Positions 9,301 through 18,976 of a stretch of DNA of 64,000 nt are shown piece by piece; the first letter of the stretch is position 1; each line of letters begins with the position of its first letter. Origin of the DNA: Extensimonas soli (lineage in GTDB: Bacteria > Pseudomonadota > Gammaproteobacteria > Burkholderiales > Burkholderiaceae_C). Under the pieces are notes generated by a model that made no database searches, was not told the DNA's origin, and saw only the letters and a program-made list of their open reading frames with translations. Location: assembly GCF_029211265.1 (NCBI RefSeq), contig NZ_JARGEL010000014.1:21279-85278 (forward strand). The letters run 5' to 3'. The position numbers were made by a program, and so were the translations under genes.

Positions 9301-9444
9301 CAGAAACACCAGCCCGAGCTGGCGGCCCCAGTGCTTGAGCAGGTCTTTGAACGCCTCGCGCACGATGGTTTCGCGCTGGCTGCCGCTGACCTTTTTGATG
9401 AGATCAAGCTGCGCAAGGTAGTCGTGGATGAGGAGCTGGCTCAT
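6379..9444 (-). CDS. Fused restriction-methyltransferase (Type IIG/ISP-like)
   Basis: A 1021-residue protein combining DNA cleavage and adenine methylation. Visible parts in order: a putative PD-(D/E)XK nuclease at residues about 40-120 (Asp64 in ISVDGALL, Glu79 and Lys81 in GYWEAKD), a helical connector (150-290), a gamma-class N6-adenine methyltransferase with motif I DPATGTGTY at 340-348 and motif IV NPPY at 453-456, and a C-terminal target-recognition region. Full Type ISP enzymes (about 1500-1600 residues) carry a helicase between nuclease and methyltransferase; none is seen here, so a Type IIG-like mode is inferred. No separate specificity subunit is nearby. It sits upstream of a HigBA-like pair. 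A family E insert adds residues near position 830 (KGKAQPAIDK). Confidence 0.85.
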   Translation of the reverse strand: MSQLLIHDYLAQLDLIKKVSGSQRETIVREAFKDLLKHWGRQLGLVFLAEYPLKTATKAHISVDGALLHELRMPLGYWEAKDAQDDLDAEIAKKFKKGYPQDNIVFSDDTTVVLWQHRQEVLRCPVEDTAALEKLLKLFFGYERPEIADFRAAVEQFKADLPAVLAALRSMIETQEASNPAFAAAATRFLAHAQEAINPALGPADVREMLIQHILTEEIFAKVFDDSDFHRHNNVARELYALEGVFFTGALKRQTLKGLEPYYAAIRAAAAQIGSHGEKQAFLKVIYENFYKVYNTKAADRLGVVYTPNEIVRFMIDGADWLCEQHFGKNLIDPGVDILDPATGTGTYICELLEHFRGQPKKLAHKYREELHANEVAILPYYVANLNIEATYAAITGEYAEFPNLCFVDTLDNVGLHTAARGATAELFGSVSEENVARIRRQNARRISVVIGNPPYNANQQNENDNNKNRSYPQIDARIKQTYIAASTAQKTKLYDMYARFFRWASDRLADNGVLSFVSNRSFLDARTFDGFRKTVVQEFAEVWVVDLGGDVRANPRLSGTRHNVFGIQTGVAISFMVKRASSTKDKRPARVFYVRRPEMETAEEKLSFLATHPMRRLQFDEVQPDQAGHWLNLTHNDFDTLIPLASKETKAAKTAAKERAIFKLFSNGINTARDGWVTDESPTALAAKARFFIECYERHQQGSETYDSAIKWSRNLKNKLKRGEREPFSKSRIVAYAYRPYFVNYLYQSDLMIDELGLIPPFLRDENRLIAMPASGQFRCLATDKACDFHFIGDSRVVSLYRYDAQGNRTDNITDWALQQFRKHYAAEAGKGKAQPAIDKEAIFHYCYAVLHDPVYREKYAQNLKREFPRIPFHADFWRWADWGRELMALHIGYETVAPYALTRHDTPDTAARAAGLAPKVLLKSDPAAGCIVLDSETTLRGVPPEAWAYRLGNRCAIDWVLDQHKEKKPKDPTIRARFDHYRFADHKERVIALLARVTTVSVETVRITTAMQALARNYS

Positions 9445-9511
9445 GGGGCGGGGCGGGTTGGCGGGGGGCGGTGTGTGCGTGGGGGCTGGCGAGGGCGTTC
9501 AGAACCTGTTC

Positions 9512-9814
9512 TCAGGCCAGCACTTCCAGCCCCTTGCGGTCGATCAGCGACAGCAGGCGCAATGCCGCGCCGCTGGGTTTCTTCTCGCCGTTTTCCCACT
9601 TCTGCACGGTGGAAACGCTGGCATTGAGGTACGCGGCAAAAACACCCTGGCTCACGTGCAGGCGCTCGCGCAGCGCACGTATGGCCTCGGCCGTGTACGA
9701 GGGCGGCGGCAGTGCGCGCAGTTCGAAATCACGCAGGGTTTGCTTGTCGATGGCACCCGCCGCATGCAGGCCGCGCATCGTGGTGTGCAACTCGTCAATC
9801 ATGCGTTTGCGCAT
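9512..9814 (-). CDS. XRE-type antitoxin (HigA/NadS-like)
   Basis: A 100-residue protein with a helix-turn-helix in the C-terminal half (SQGVFAAYLNASVSTVQKWE, then NGEKKPSGAALRLL). This is the layout of HigA-type or NadS-like antitoxins whose toxin gene comes first. It overlaps the upstream toxin gene by 20 bp, so it is translationally coupled. Known role: it binds and neutralises the toxin and represses the operon. A perfect palindrome upstream of the toxin (10187-10201) is a candidate operator. Located between a restriction enzyme and a second nuclease, it may stabilise that locus. Confidence 0.85.
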   Translation of the reverse strand: MRKRMIDELHTTMRGLHAAGAIDKQTLRDFELRALPPPSYTAEAIRALRERLHVSQGVFAAYLNASVSTVQKWENGEKKPSGAALRLLSLIDRKGLEVLA

Positions 9815-10178
9815 GGCCCAACTCCTTCAATTCTCCGCGTGCGAGCGCGCTGTCCAAGGCTGTTGCATCCAGCCCGAGCAGCGCCTCGGCAACCAGTTTG
9901 AACAATTGCAGTTCTTTGTCGCTGATGTTGTCACGCTCATTCTTTTCGAAGCCATACAAGAAGAACAGCGTACCGGCAAATTTCGTGGCAACAATGGTGC
10001 GCGAGCTGCCGCTTTTGCCGCGCCCGGGCAGCGCGACCCGCTGCTTGAACAGGTTGGCGCCGAGGTCTGCATCGATCAGACCACTTTCCATCTGTGCCAC
10101 GGCACCCAAGAGCGCTCCGTCGCTGACATCTGCCTTGGCAGCCCAGCGCGCGAAGGTTTTGGTCTTGAATATCCGCAT
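9795..10178 (-). CDS. RelE/HigB-family toxin
   Basis: A 127-residue protein (start MRIFKTKTFARWAAKADVSD, core LFKQRVALPGRGKSGSSRTI, ATKFAGTLFFLYGFEKNERD). This fits the HigB-2/RelE-like toxins (COG4737 type), mRNA interferases that inhibit translation. A longer open frame reaches 10388, but the upstream part has no family similarity; the ATG at 10178 sits just behind the palindromic operator candidate. The antitoxin follows with overlapping frame. The toxin-first order is typical of Hig-type modules. Confidence 0.85.
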   Translation of the reverse strand: MRIFKTKTFARWAAKADVSDGALLGAVAQMESGLIDADLGANLFKQRVALPGRGKSGSSRTIVATKFAGTLFFLYGFEKNERDNISDKELQLFKLVAEALLGLDATALDSALARGELKELGHAQTHD

Positions 10179-10186
10179 TCGTATTG

Positions 10187-10201
10187 TCGCACTAAGTGCG
10201 A
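10187..10201. promoter_or_regulatory. Palindromic operator candidate of the TA operon
   Basis: TCGCACT-A-AGTGCGA is a perfect 7-bp inverted repeat with a 1-base centre, 8 bp upstream of the toxin start codon. Autoregulation by antitoxin binding to such palindromes is the rule for Hig-type modules; the assignment here is by position and symmetry only. Confidence 0.6.
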
Positions 10202-10227
10202 TAAAAACCTTTGGCGTGTTGGCCCAC

Positions 10228-10545
10228 TCAGCCTGCCACCAACTTGACCCCATAGCTCGCGCTGCCTGCGGCCCAGGCGAGCAGGCGGTCGATGTTGGGG
10301 TGTTTGCCGGGGTGGGCCTGGGCGTCGGCCAGGTGCTCGCCGTACCACTGCAGCCCCTCGGCCGCCGCGGCAGGCGTGATGGCGCCACCGTGTTTTTGCG
10401 CCAGGGCGTGGTACACGGCCAGCGAGCCGGCCTGTCCGGGCTTGTTTTCTATCGTGGCCACAACCTGGCCTTGTGCGTCGAGCAGCTGCAGGGCAGCGAG
10501 GTGGGCGATGGCGGGGAGTTGCTGGAGGCGGGTGGCGAAGTTCAT
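10228..10545 (-). CDS. DUF2322 family protein
   Basis: A 105-residue soluble protein (MNFATRLQQLPAIAHLAALQ ... NIDRLLAWAAGSASYGVKLV). It resembles the small DUF2322 family of unknown function found mainly in beta- and gammaproteobacteria. The start at 10545 gives the family length. The open frame continues upstream through GC-rich sequence without similarity. It lies 49 bp upstream of the toxin gene on the same strand but is probably separate because the TA operator candidate lies between them. No function can be proposed. Confidence 0.75.
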   Translation of the reverse strand: MNFATRLQQLPAIAHLAALQLLDAQGQVVATIENKPGQAGSLAVYHALAQKHGGAITPAAAAEGLQWYGEHLADAQAHPGKHPNIDRLLAWAAGSASYGVKLVAG

Positions 10546-10719
10546 GGGGGGTGTTTGGTTTGCGGCGGCAAAATGTAATCGGTGGCCCGAGAGCATATCG
10601 GGACGCAAGGAGGCCCCGGAGCTTCTTCTGCTTTGACGCGCAGCGAAAATGCGCTCGCGTGCCGGCGGGCTGTCCTGCCGGCAGGTTGAAGAAATCACAC
10701 GATCAGCAAGGAGAGGTAC

Positions 10720-11601
10720 ATGGCGAGAAGAAAGGAAAGCGGCTTGGCCGATGCTTTGTTCGACTTGACGGCAGCCTTGCCGTGGTGGGTGGGCGTGGTG
10801 TTGGCCGTCATTGCCTACGCGGTGCTGCACCGGTATGCCGTGATGGAGGTGCCCACCACGCTTTCGGCAGGGCAAAAAGGGGGCGACATGCTGTCCGCGA
10901 TGGTGATCAAAGGGCTGGCCGTGGGCGGGCAATATCTGGTTCCCTTCATCCTGTTGGCGGCGGCGGCGGCCTCTGCCATTGGCCGGCGCAAGCGGCAGGG
11001 GTTGATTGCCGAAGTGGGCAACGATGCCACGGGCGCGGCGCTGCGCACCATGGGCTGGCGCGATTTCGAACTTCTCGTTGGCGAGGCTTTCCGCCTGCGC
11101 GGCTATGCCGTGACCGAATTGGGCGGGAATGGTGCCGACGGCGGTGTGGACCTGACATTGACCAAGGGCGGCGAAACTTTCCTCGTCCAATGCAAGCGCT
11201 GGAAGGCATTCCAGGTGTCCGTGGAGGTCGTGCGCGAGCTCTATGGCGTGATGGCGGCGCAAGGGGCAGCCGGCGGCTTTGTGGTCACTTCCGGCACCTT
11301 TACAGAACCGGCGCGCAATTTTGCGCAAGGACGAAACATCGAACTGATCGACGGCCCTGCGCTGAAGAAGATGATCGATGCCGCGCGGCCCGCGGTCGCA
11401 GACAAGGAAAAAGCCACAAGCGCACCGGCTGCGGCTGCAGCTGCGACTGCTGCGCCAGCGGCAGCGCCGGTTTGCCCGCTGTGTGGCAGTCCAATGGTGC
11501 GGCGCTTGGCCCACCGGGGCGCCAATGCCGGCAAGCCGTTTTGGGGTTGCAGCCGTTATGCGCAGACGAAATGCGGAGGGACGCGGGCCATCGAGGCGTG
11601 A
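10720..11601 (+). CDS. Membrane-anchored Mrr-like restriction endonuclease
   Basis: A 293-residue protein with two hydrophobic segments (about 21-36 and 69-88), then an Mrr-type PD-(D/E)XK domain: Glu122 in LLVGEAFRLRGY, Asp144 in GADGGVDLTL and QCK at 157-159 (the QxK variant), followed by the RELYGVMAAQGAAGGFVVTS strand. After an Ala/Pro linker comes a topoisomerase-type C4 zinc finger (CPLCG ... WGCSRYAQTKCGG). This is the layout of topoisomerase-finger Mrr-like nucleases, proposed to act on modified or foreign DNA. A good RBS (AAGGAGAG) precedes the ATG. It lies 541 bp from the TA pair, within the accessory patch. Confidence 0.85.
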   Translation: MARRKESGLADALFDLTAALPWWVGVVLAVIAYAVLHRYAVMEVPTTLSAGQKGGDMLSAMVIKGLAVGGQYLVPFILLAAAAASAIGRRKRQGLIAEVGNDATGAALRTMGWRDFELLVGEAFRLRGYAVTELGGNGADGGVDLTLTKGGETFLVQCKRWKAFQVSVEVVRELYGVMAAQGAAGGFVVTSGTFTEPARNFAQGRNIELIDGPALKKMIDAARPAVADKEKATSAPAAAAAATAAPAAAPVCPLCGSPMVRRLAHRGANAGKPFWGCSRYAQTKCGGTRAIEA

Positions 11602-11635
11602 AAACTTGTGGGCGGGCGTATGGGGCCGTGCCAGC

Positions 11636-12535
<900 letters not shown>

Positions 12536-12560
12536 TTATTAACTTGCAGGAGAAACCGCG

Positions 12561-12824
12561 ATGCCGACCAGTGTGGCGCTCAGCCCCCATTTCGAAGCCT
12601 TTGTCCGCCAGCAGGTCGAATCGGGCCGCTTCAACAACGTCAGCGAGGTGGTGCGTGCCGGGCTGCGCCTGCTCGAAGAGCGCGAAGCCGAACAGGCCGC
12701 CAAACTGCAGGCCTTGCGCGAGGCCGTTGCGGTGGGTTTGGCCAGCGGGCCAGATCTGTCGGAAGAGGAGGTGTTTGACGAACTGGAAGCGCGGTTGCAA
12801 GCCATGGCGGAAAAAGCCGGATGA
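12561..12824 (+). CDS. parD: ParD antitoxin (ribbon-helix-helix)
   Basis: An 87-residue antitoxin. Its N-terminal ribbon-helix-helix (TSVALSPHFEAFVRQQVESG, RFNNVSEVVRAGLRLLEERE) is diagnostic of the ParD/CC2985 family, followed by a charged C-terminal tail that binds the toxin. It represses its own operon. An AGGAG site lies 8 bp before the ATG. It overlaps parE by 4 bp (ATGA). The upstream promoter has a near-consensus -35 box and an inverted repeat over the -10 box. Confidence 0.93.
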   Translation: MPTSVALSPHFEAFVRQQVESGRFNNVSEVVRAGLRLLEEREAEQAAKLQALREAVAVGLASGPDLSEEEVFDELEARLQAMAEKAG

Positions 12825-13141
12825 CGCGCCTGATCTATACACCTCAATCGAAGAAAGACTTGAGTGAAATTGGTCTTTACATCGCCCGAAACAACCCCCG
12901 CCGAGCGGCCAGCTTCGTGCGCGAGCTGCGCGCGCAATGCCGCAAGCTGACCCAGGCACCCCAAGCCTATCAACCGCGGCCGGAACTCGGCAAGGGCATG
13001 CGCTCCTGCGCTCACGGCAACTACCTCGTGGTTTTCTACGAGGAGGCGGGCCTGGTGCGTATCGTGCGCATCGTGCACGGCGCGATGGACATCGAGGCCC
13101 AGTTTGCAACAAAAATTTCTGGTGCTGGTGGCAATAGCTAG
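12821..13141 (+). CDS. parE: ParE toxin
   Basis: A 106-residue RelE/ParE-fold toxin (TRLIYTPQSKKDLSEIGLYI, ARNNPRRAASFVRELRAQCR, GMRSCAHGNYLVVFYEEAG). ParE toxins block DNA gyrase. Coupled to parD by an ATGA overlap. The last ten residues (TKISGAGGNS) come from AT-richer sequence, and the stop codon TAG sits inside a CTAG that starts a family C terminal-repeat stub, so the C-terminus may have been altered by element insertion. Confidence 0.92.
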   Translation: MTRLIYTPQSKKDLSEIGLYIARNNPRRAASFVRELRAQCRKLTQAPQAYQPRPELGKGMRSCAHGNYLVVFYEEAGLVRIVRIVHGAMDIEAQFATKISGAGGNS

Positions 13142-13151
13142 GAGCCTGTCG
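13138..13151. repeat. Family C terminal-repeat stub
   Basis: CTAGGAGCCTGTCG equals the first 14 bases of the complete family C element (26462-26475). No other part follows. Shorter stubs, CTAGGAGCCTG, occur at 26628-26638 and near 60117-60127. Confidence 0.5.
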
Positions 13152-13186
13152 CAAGAGGCCGCAGAGGGTCCACAAAGGCGCGTCGG

Positions 13187-13192
13187 TAAAAT
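13187..13192 (+). promoter_or_regulatory. Possible -10 box of tkt
   Basis: TAAAAT lies 45 bp before the tkt start in the context CGGTAAAATCG. No convincing -35 box precedes it at standard spacing. Similar xxTAAAATCGxxC contexts precede kdsD (47957) and metH (37639-37644, minus). Confidence 0.35.
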
Positions 13193-13237
13193 CGGCCGCT
13201 TTCCTCGACTTTTGCCTCCTTTGGAGCCCCTCTTCCC

Positions 13238-15388
13238 ATGGCCAACTCTCCAGAACAACAACGCATGGCGAACGCGATCCGCGCCTTGGCCATGGATGCC
13301 GTACAGCAAGCCAACTCGGGCCACCCGGGCGCGCCCATGGGCATGGCCGAGATGGCCGTGGCCTTGTGGGGCGGGCACCTGCGTCACAACCCCGCGAACC
13401 CGCGCTGGTTCGACCGCGACCGCTTCGTGCTCAGCAACGGCCATGCCTCCATGCTGCTGTACGCGCTGCTGCACCTCACGGGCTACGACCTGCCGCTGGA
13501 CGAGATCAAAAAATTCCGCCAGTTGCACAGCAAGACGCCGGGCCACCCCGAGGTGGACGTGACGCCGGGCGTGGAGACCACCACGGGCCCGCTGGGCCAG
13601 GGCATCGCCAATGCCGTGGGCATGGCGCTGGCCGAAAAGCTGCTGGCGGCCGAGTTCAACCGTCCGGGTCACAGCGTGGTCGATCACCACACCTACGCCT
13701 TTCTGGGCGACGGCTGCATGATGGAAGGCATCAGCCACGAGGCCGTGGCGCTGGCCGGCGCCTGGAAGCTGGGCAAGCTGATCGCGCTCTACGACGACAA
13801 CGGCATCAGCATCGACGGCGAGGTCACGCCCTGGTTCATCGACAACACGGCGCAGCGCTTTGCCGCCTGCGGCTGGAATGTGCTGGGCCCCGTCGATGGG
13901 CACGACGCGCCGCAGGTGGCCGCGGCGATTGCCCAGGCGCGCGCGCAGTCGCTGCAGCCCACGCTCATCATCTGCAAGACGCACATCGGCAAGGGCTCGC
14001 CCAACCGCGCCAACACGGCCAAGGCACATGGCGAGCCGCTGGGCGCCGACGAGATCGCGCAAACGCGCGCGGCGCTCGGCTGGGACTATCCGCCCTTCAC
14101 GATCCCGGCGGACGTCTATGCCCACTGGGACGCGAAGCCGCGCGGCCAGGCCGCCGAGGCCGAATGGGCCCAGCACTTTGCCGCGTACCGTGCCGCGTAC
14201 CCCGAGCTTGCGGCCGAGTTCACGCGCCGCATGCACGGCGAGCTGCCGGCACACTTTGCCGAGCTGGTGCAGGGCACCGTCGCCGCGCTGCATGCCAAGG
14301 CCGAGACCGTGGCCACGCGCAAGGCCAGCCAGATCGTGCTCGAAGCCTTCACGGCCGCGCTGCCCGAGTTGCTCGGCGGCAGCGCCGACCTCACGGGCTC
14401 GAACCTCACCAACACCAGCCACACGCCCAACCTGCGCTTCGACGCGCAAGGCCAGGTGGTGCAGACCACGCAGCCGGGCGGCCGCAGCGTGGGCGGGCGG
14501 CACATCAATTACGGCGTGCGCGAGTTCGGCATGGCCGCGATCATGAACGGCGTCGCGCTGCACGGCGGCTACATTCCCTACGGCGGCACCTTCATGACCT
14601 TCAGCGACTACAGCCGCAACGCCGTACGCATGGCCGCGCTGATGCACCAGCGCGTGATCCACGTGTTCACGCACGACTCCATCGGGCTGGGCGAGGACGG
14701 CCCCACGCACCAGCCCGTGGAGCACGCGGCCAGCCTGCGCCTGATCCCGCGCCTGGAAGTCTGGCGCCCCGCCGACACGGCCGAGACGGCTGTCGCCTGG
14801 GGCGCGGCGCTGGCGCAGGACGACCGGCCCACGGCGCTGCTGCTGTCGCGCCAGAACCTTGCCTATGCGCCCAAGCGCAACCTGGAAGACATCCGCCGCG
14901 GCGCCTACGTGCTCAGCGAGCCGGCGGACGCGGGGCTCAAGCAGCCGGCGCAGGCCGTGCTGATCGCGACCGGCTCCGAAGTGCAGCTCGCGCTTGCGGC
15001 GCAGCACTTGCTTGCATCCAAAAAAATAGCTGTGCGCGTAGTATCCATGCCGAGTACCACCGTTTTTGATCGTGAATCGGTGGACTACAAACTGTCCGTG
15101 CTGCCGGCCGGCATTCCGCGCGTCGCCGTGGAAATGGGTGTGACCGAGGGCTGGTGGAAGTACGGCTGCGCCGCCGTGCTCGGGCTCGACCGTTTCGGCG
15201 AATCGGCCCCTGCGCCGGCGCTGCTGCAGCACTTCGGCTTCACCGCGGAAAACCTTGCCGCCATCGTGCAGACCGTGCTCGCAGGCGCTGCCGAAGCACA
15301 GGGCAAGGGCCATGACAAAGGCCATGACAAGGGCCACGGCAAGCACAAGGCCAAAGACAAAAACAAGAGCAAGAACAAGCGCAAGTAA
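13238..15388 (+). CDS. tkt: Transketolase
   Basis: Thiamine-diphosphate enzyme that moves two-carbon ketol units between sugar phosphates in the pentose phosphate pathway. It has the N-terminal [13 protein letters not shown], the ThDP/metal motif [30 protein letters not shown] and [15 protein letters not shown]. At 716 residues it is about 45-50 residues longer than usual, mostly from a C-terminal tail (from about residue 687) of Lys, His, Gly and Asp made by short tandem repeats ([14 protein letters not shown], then alternating K/N/D). gap follows 45 bp downstream, so the two are probably cotranscribed. Confidence 0.96.
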   Translation: MANSPEQQRMANAIRALAMDAVQQANSGHPGAPMGMAEMAVALWGGHLRHNPANPRWFDRDRFVLSNGHASMLLYALLHLTGYDLPLDEIKKFRQLHSKTPGHPEVDVTPGVETTTGPLGQGIANAVGMALAEKLLAAEFNRPGHSVVDHHTYAFLGDGCMMEGISHEAVALAGAWKLGKLIALYDDNGISIDGEVTPWFIDNTAQRFAACGWNVLGPVDGHDAPQVAAAIAQARAQSLQPTLIICKTHIGKGSPNRANTAKAHGEPLGADEIAQTRAALGWDYPPFTIPADVYAHWDAKPRGQAAEAEWAQHFAAYRAAYPELAAEFTRRMHGELPAHFAELVQGTVAALHAKAETVATRKASQIVLEAFTAALPELLGGSADLTGSNLTNTSHTPNLRFDAQGQVVQTTQPGGRSVGGRHINYGVREFGMAAIMNGVALHGGYIPYGGTFMTFSDYSRNAVRMAALMHQRVIHVFTHDSIGLGEDGPTHQPVEHAASLRLIPRLEVWRPADTAETAVAWGAALAQDDRPTALLLSRQNLAYAPKRNLEDIRRGAYVLSEPADAGLKQPAQAVLIATGSEVQLALAAQHLLASKKIAVRVVSMPSTTVFDRESVDYKLSVLPAGIPRVAVEMGVTEGWWKYGCAAVLGLDRFGESAPAPALLQHFGFTAENLAAIVQTVLAGAAEAQGKGHDKGHDKGHGKHKAKDKNKSKNKRK
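15302..15388 (+). repeat. Tandem repeats encoding Lys/His tail of transketolase
   Basis: A 12-bp unit (AAGGGCCATGAC and variants) repeats about three to four times at 15302-15345, followed by short AAGAACAAG-type repeats up to the stop. It encodes [16 protein letters not shown] and a Lys/Asn-rich end. Confidence 0.7.
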
Positions 15389-16435
<1,047 letters not shown>

Positions 16436-16516
16436 GCCGCCGAAAAATCTGCCAAAGCGTCGGCATGTTCGCCGCCGGCGCGTGCGCAGCCCGTCAGTGT
16501 CAGACAGGCTGCCGAG

Positions 16517-16550
16517 CCCACCCGCTGCGCATGCGCGGGTGGGTTTTTTT
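16517..16550 (+). terminator. Rho-independent terminator after gap
   Basis: CCCACCCGC (16517-16525) pairs with GCGGGTGGG (16535-16543) around a 9-base loop, followed by seven T residues (16544-16550). It ends the tkt-gap transcription unit. Confidence 0.88.
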
Positions 16551-16553
16551 ACG

Positions 16554-16904
16554 TCACTCGCCCGTGCCCTGCGTGCGGATGGTGTCGTGGCCGTGGTGGT
16601 CCTTGGCGCGGCCCAGGTCGGAGTCGAGCGCGTGGATCAGCTTGTCGGCGGCCTTGGTCAGCGCTTCGGCCACTTTTTCGGCCTCGGCCGTCACGGCCAC
16701 GGGCGGGCGGCCGGCCACGCGCGCTTCGAGGCGGCAGCGCTTGTCGAGGCCGCCCTTGGTGCTGTTTTCGTCGGTGAAAAAGACTTCCACGCGCGTCAGG
16801 TGCTCGCGAAAGCGTGCGAGGCGGTCTTGCAACTCGCTCTGCGCCCATTGGGCCAGCGATTCGCCGCCGTGGATTTTGTCGTCGGTGTGGACTTGCACTT
16901 GCAT
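16554..16904 (-). CDS. HPF/RaiA-family ribosome-associated protein
   Basis: A 116-residue protein (MQVQVHTDDKIHGGESLAQW, then VEVFFTDENSTKGGLDKRCR, PVAVTAEAEKVAEALTKAAD). This fits the sigma-54 modulation/HPF/RaiA family, small proteins that bind the ribosomal decoding region and promote hibernation or stop subunit activity in stationary phase. The N-terminal domain is slightly divergent and the end is a His/Asp-rich tail. The start at 16904 has an AAGGAA site 8 bp upstream. The longer open frame to 17387 is a shadow of the gene on the other strand. Confidence 0.82.
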   Translation of the reverse strand: MQVQVHTDDKIHGGESLAQWAQSELQDRLARFREHLTRVEVFFTDENSTKGGLDKRCRLEARVAGRPPVAVTAEAEKVAEALTKAADKLIHALDSDLGRAKDHHGHDTIRTQGTGE

Positions 16905-17030
16905 GTGGGGTTCCTTTCTGGGTTTATGGGCCGGCGCGGCGGCTGCCGCTTGTCTTTCTACATAAGGACGACCCATGTCAAAACAAACGGCGCCGGACAT
17001 TCGGCGGCGAACGCCCGGCGCACCCCGCGA

Positions 17031-17057
17031 TTGTCGCAGGACGGCGGCAACTACAAT
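17031..17057 (+). promoter_or_regulatory. Possible promoter of exported protein gene
   Basis: TACAAT (17052-17057) is a good -10 box; TTGTCG (17031-17036) is a possible -35 box with a short 15-bp spacer. It supports the downstream start at 17086. Confidence 0.4.
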
Positions 17058-17085
17058 GCGCGCCTTCAGCCACTGGATAAACACC

Positions 17086-17475
17086 ATGCAACGCTGTGAT
17101 TCCCCTCGCCGTCTTTCTGCTCCGCGCCTTGGCGCGTGGAGCCTGGCATTCGCTCTCGCTGCGGCCTTGTCTGCACCGCAGGTTTTGGCGCAGCAAGTTC
17201 CGTTTGGTCTTGGCAATGTGCGCAACTTCCCCGAGGCCGCAGTGCGCGGCAAGCTCACTGTCGTGAGCACCGTGGATGCCGAGCTCAACGGTAATGCCAT
17301 CCGCATGGCGCCGGGCATGCGCCTGTTCAGCCCGCAAAACAGCCTGGTCATGCTGCACACCGTGATGGGGCAGAGCTTCAAGGTCAACTACGTGATCGAG
17401 CCCTCCACGGGCATGCTGCTCACGGCCTGGATACTGACCGAAGCCGAGGCCGCGCAGCCGCGCCCGGCCAAATAG
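17086..17475 (+). CDS. Exported protein of unknown function
   Basis: A 129-residue protein with a clear signal peptide: Arg-rich start, hydrophobic [14 protein letters not shown] and an AxA-type cleavage site near VLAQQ (about residue 36). The mature part ([20 protein letters not shown] ... [15 protein letters not shown]) resembles conserved uncharacterised proteins next to miaB in related Burkholderiales, from memory. The ATG at 17086 was chosen because it places the signal peptide at the N-terminus and follows a TACAAT box; an earlier ATG (16975) has a fair ribosome site but would give an implausible 58-residue n-region. No function can be proposed. Confidence 0.65.
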   Translation: MQRCDSPRRLSAPRLGAWSLAFALAAALSAPQVLAQQVPFGLGNVRNFPEAAVRGKLTVVSTVDAELNGNAIRMAPGMRLFSPQNSLVMLHTVMGQSFKVNYVIEPSTGMLLTAWILTEAEAAQPRPAK

Positions 17476-17614
17476 CCCGTCCGCACATGGCGCCGCGCCA
17501 TGCGGCCGCCATGCCCGCAACTGCGCCCCGTGCGGGCGCCGTTTGCCGTTTTCCGTCTGCCGTTTTCCACCGCTTCCGCTTTCGCTTCCCCTTTTTCTCA
17601 TTCCCGATTGCGCC

Positions 17615-18946
17615 ATGCCCAAAAAAGTTTTCATCAAAACCTTCGGCTGCCAGATGAACGAGTACGACTCGGACAAGATGCTCGACGTGCTGCACGCCGC
17701 CGCGGGCTACGAGCCCACGCAGGAGCCCGAAGAGGCCGACCTGATCTTGTTCAACACCTGCTCGGTGCGCGAAAAGGCGCAGGAAAAGGTGTTCAGCGAC
17801 CTGGGGCGCTTCAAGCACCTCAAGGCGCGCGGCGTGCAGATCGGCGTGGGCGGCTGCGTGGCCAGCCAGGAGGGCGAGGAGATCATCGCGCGCGCCCCCT
17901 ATGTGGACATCGTTTTCGGCCCGCAGACCTTGCACCGTCTGCCTGAGCTGCTTTCGCAACGAGAGCGCCAAAACCGCCCGCAGGTGGACATCAGCTTTCC
18001 CGAGATCGAAAAGTTCGACCACCTGCCGCCCGCGCGCGTCGAGGGCGCGAGCGCCTTCGTCTCGATCATGGAAGGCTGCAGCAAATACTGCAGCTACTGC
18101 GTCGTACCGTACACGCGCGGCGAGGAGGTCTCGCGCCCGCTCGACGACGTGCTCGTCGAGGTCGCGGGCCTGGCCGACCAGGGCGTGAAGGAGGTCACGC
18201 TGCTGGGCCAGAACGTGAACGCCTACCGCGGCGCGATGGGCGAATCGGCCGAGATCGCGGACTTTGCCCTGCTGCTCGAATACGTGGCCGAGATTCCGGG
18301 CATAGAGCGCATCCGCTATACCACCAGCCACCCCAACGAGTTCACGCCGCGGCTGATCGAAGCCTACGCGCGCATCCCCCAACTCGTGAGCCATCTGCAC
18401 CTGCCCGTGCAGCACGGCAGCGACCGCATCCTCATGGCCATGAAGCGCGGCTACACCGCCATGGAATACAAAAGCACGGTGCGCAAGCTGCGCGCAATCC
18501 GCCCCGGGCTGGCACTCGCCAGCGACTTCATCGTTGGCTTTCCGGGCGAGACCGAGGAAGATTTTGCGCGCCTCATGCGCCTCGTGGAGGAGCTGGAGTT
18601 CGACAACAGCTTCAGCTTCGTCTTCAGCCCGCGCCCCGGCACGCCCGCGGCCAGCCTGCACGACGACACGCCGCAAGAGGTCAAACTGCGCCGCCTGCAA
18701 GAGCTGCAGGCCACCATCAACGCGCACATCCAGCGCATCAGCGCGAGCCGCGTCGGCACGGTGCAGCGCGTGCTCGTCGAAGGCCGCTCCAAGCGCGACG
18801 CGAGCGAGCTCATGGGCCGCACCGAATGCAACCGCGTGGTCAACTTTCCGGGGCCGGCGCGCCTCGTCGGGCAGATGGTGGACGTGCACATCACCGAAGC
18901 CAAGGTCTATACGCTGCGCGGCGAGGTGCTGGTGCGAGAAGGCTGA
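17615..18946 (+). CDS. miaB: MiaB tRNA methylthiotransferase
   Basis: Radical-SAM enzyme that adds a methylthio group to i6A37 of tRNAs reading UNN codons. 443 residues from the ATG at 17615. In order: the UPF0004 domain with Cys in [16 protein letters not shown] and GGCVASQEG holding the auxiliary cluster; the radical-SAM CxxxCxxC in [17 protein letters not shown]; and a C-terminal TRAM domain (about 375-440). Start chosen for [15 protein letters not shown] pyrimidine-rich leader (17551-17607) precedes it. Convergent with ssb, 30 bp apart. Confidence 0.96.
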   Translation: MPKKVFIKTFGCQMNEYDSDKMLDVLHAAAGYEPTQEPEEADLILFNTCSVREKAQEKVFSDLGRFKHLKARGVQIGVGGCVASQEGEEIIARAPYVDIVFGPQTLHRLPELLSQRERQNRPQVDISFPEIEKFDHLPPARVEGASAFVSIMEGCSKYCSYCVVPYTRGEEVSRPLDDVLVEVAGLADQGVKEVTLLGQNVNAYRGAMGESAEIADFALLLEYVAEIPGIERIRYTTSHPNEFTPRLIEAYARIPQLVSHLHLPVQHGSDRILMAMKRGYTAMEYKSTVRKLRAIRPGLALASDFIVGFPGETEEDFARLMRLVEELEFDNSFSFVFSPRPGTPAASLHDDTPQEVKLRRLQELQATINAHIQRISASRVGTVQRVLVEGRSKRDASELMGRTECNRVVNFPGPARLVGQMVDVHITEAKVYTLRGEVLVREG

Positions 18947-18976
18947 ACGAAAGTTTCAGCCCGCCCGCGCGGAATT

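Noticed and set aside
16554..17387. Extended 277-codon frame for the HPF-like gene
   Set aside because: The upstream part is complementary to the exported-protein gene and unrelated to HPF; the ATG at 16904 has a good RBS.
17551..17607. Pyrimidine-rich tract before miaB as a special structure
   Set aside because: The composition is striking (C/T-rich), but a simple low-complexity leader is as likely and no mirror symmetry is evident.
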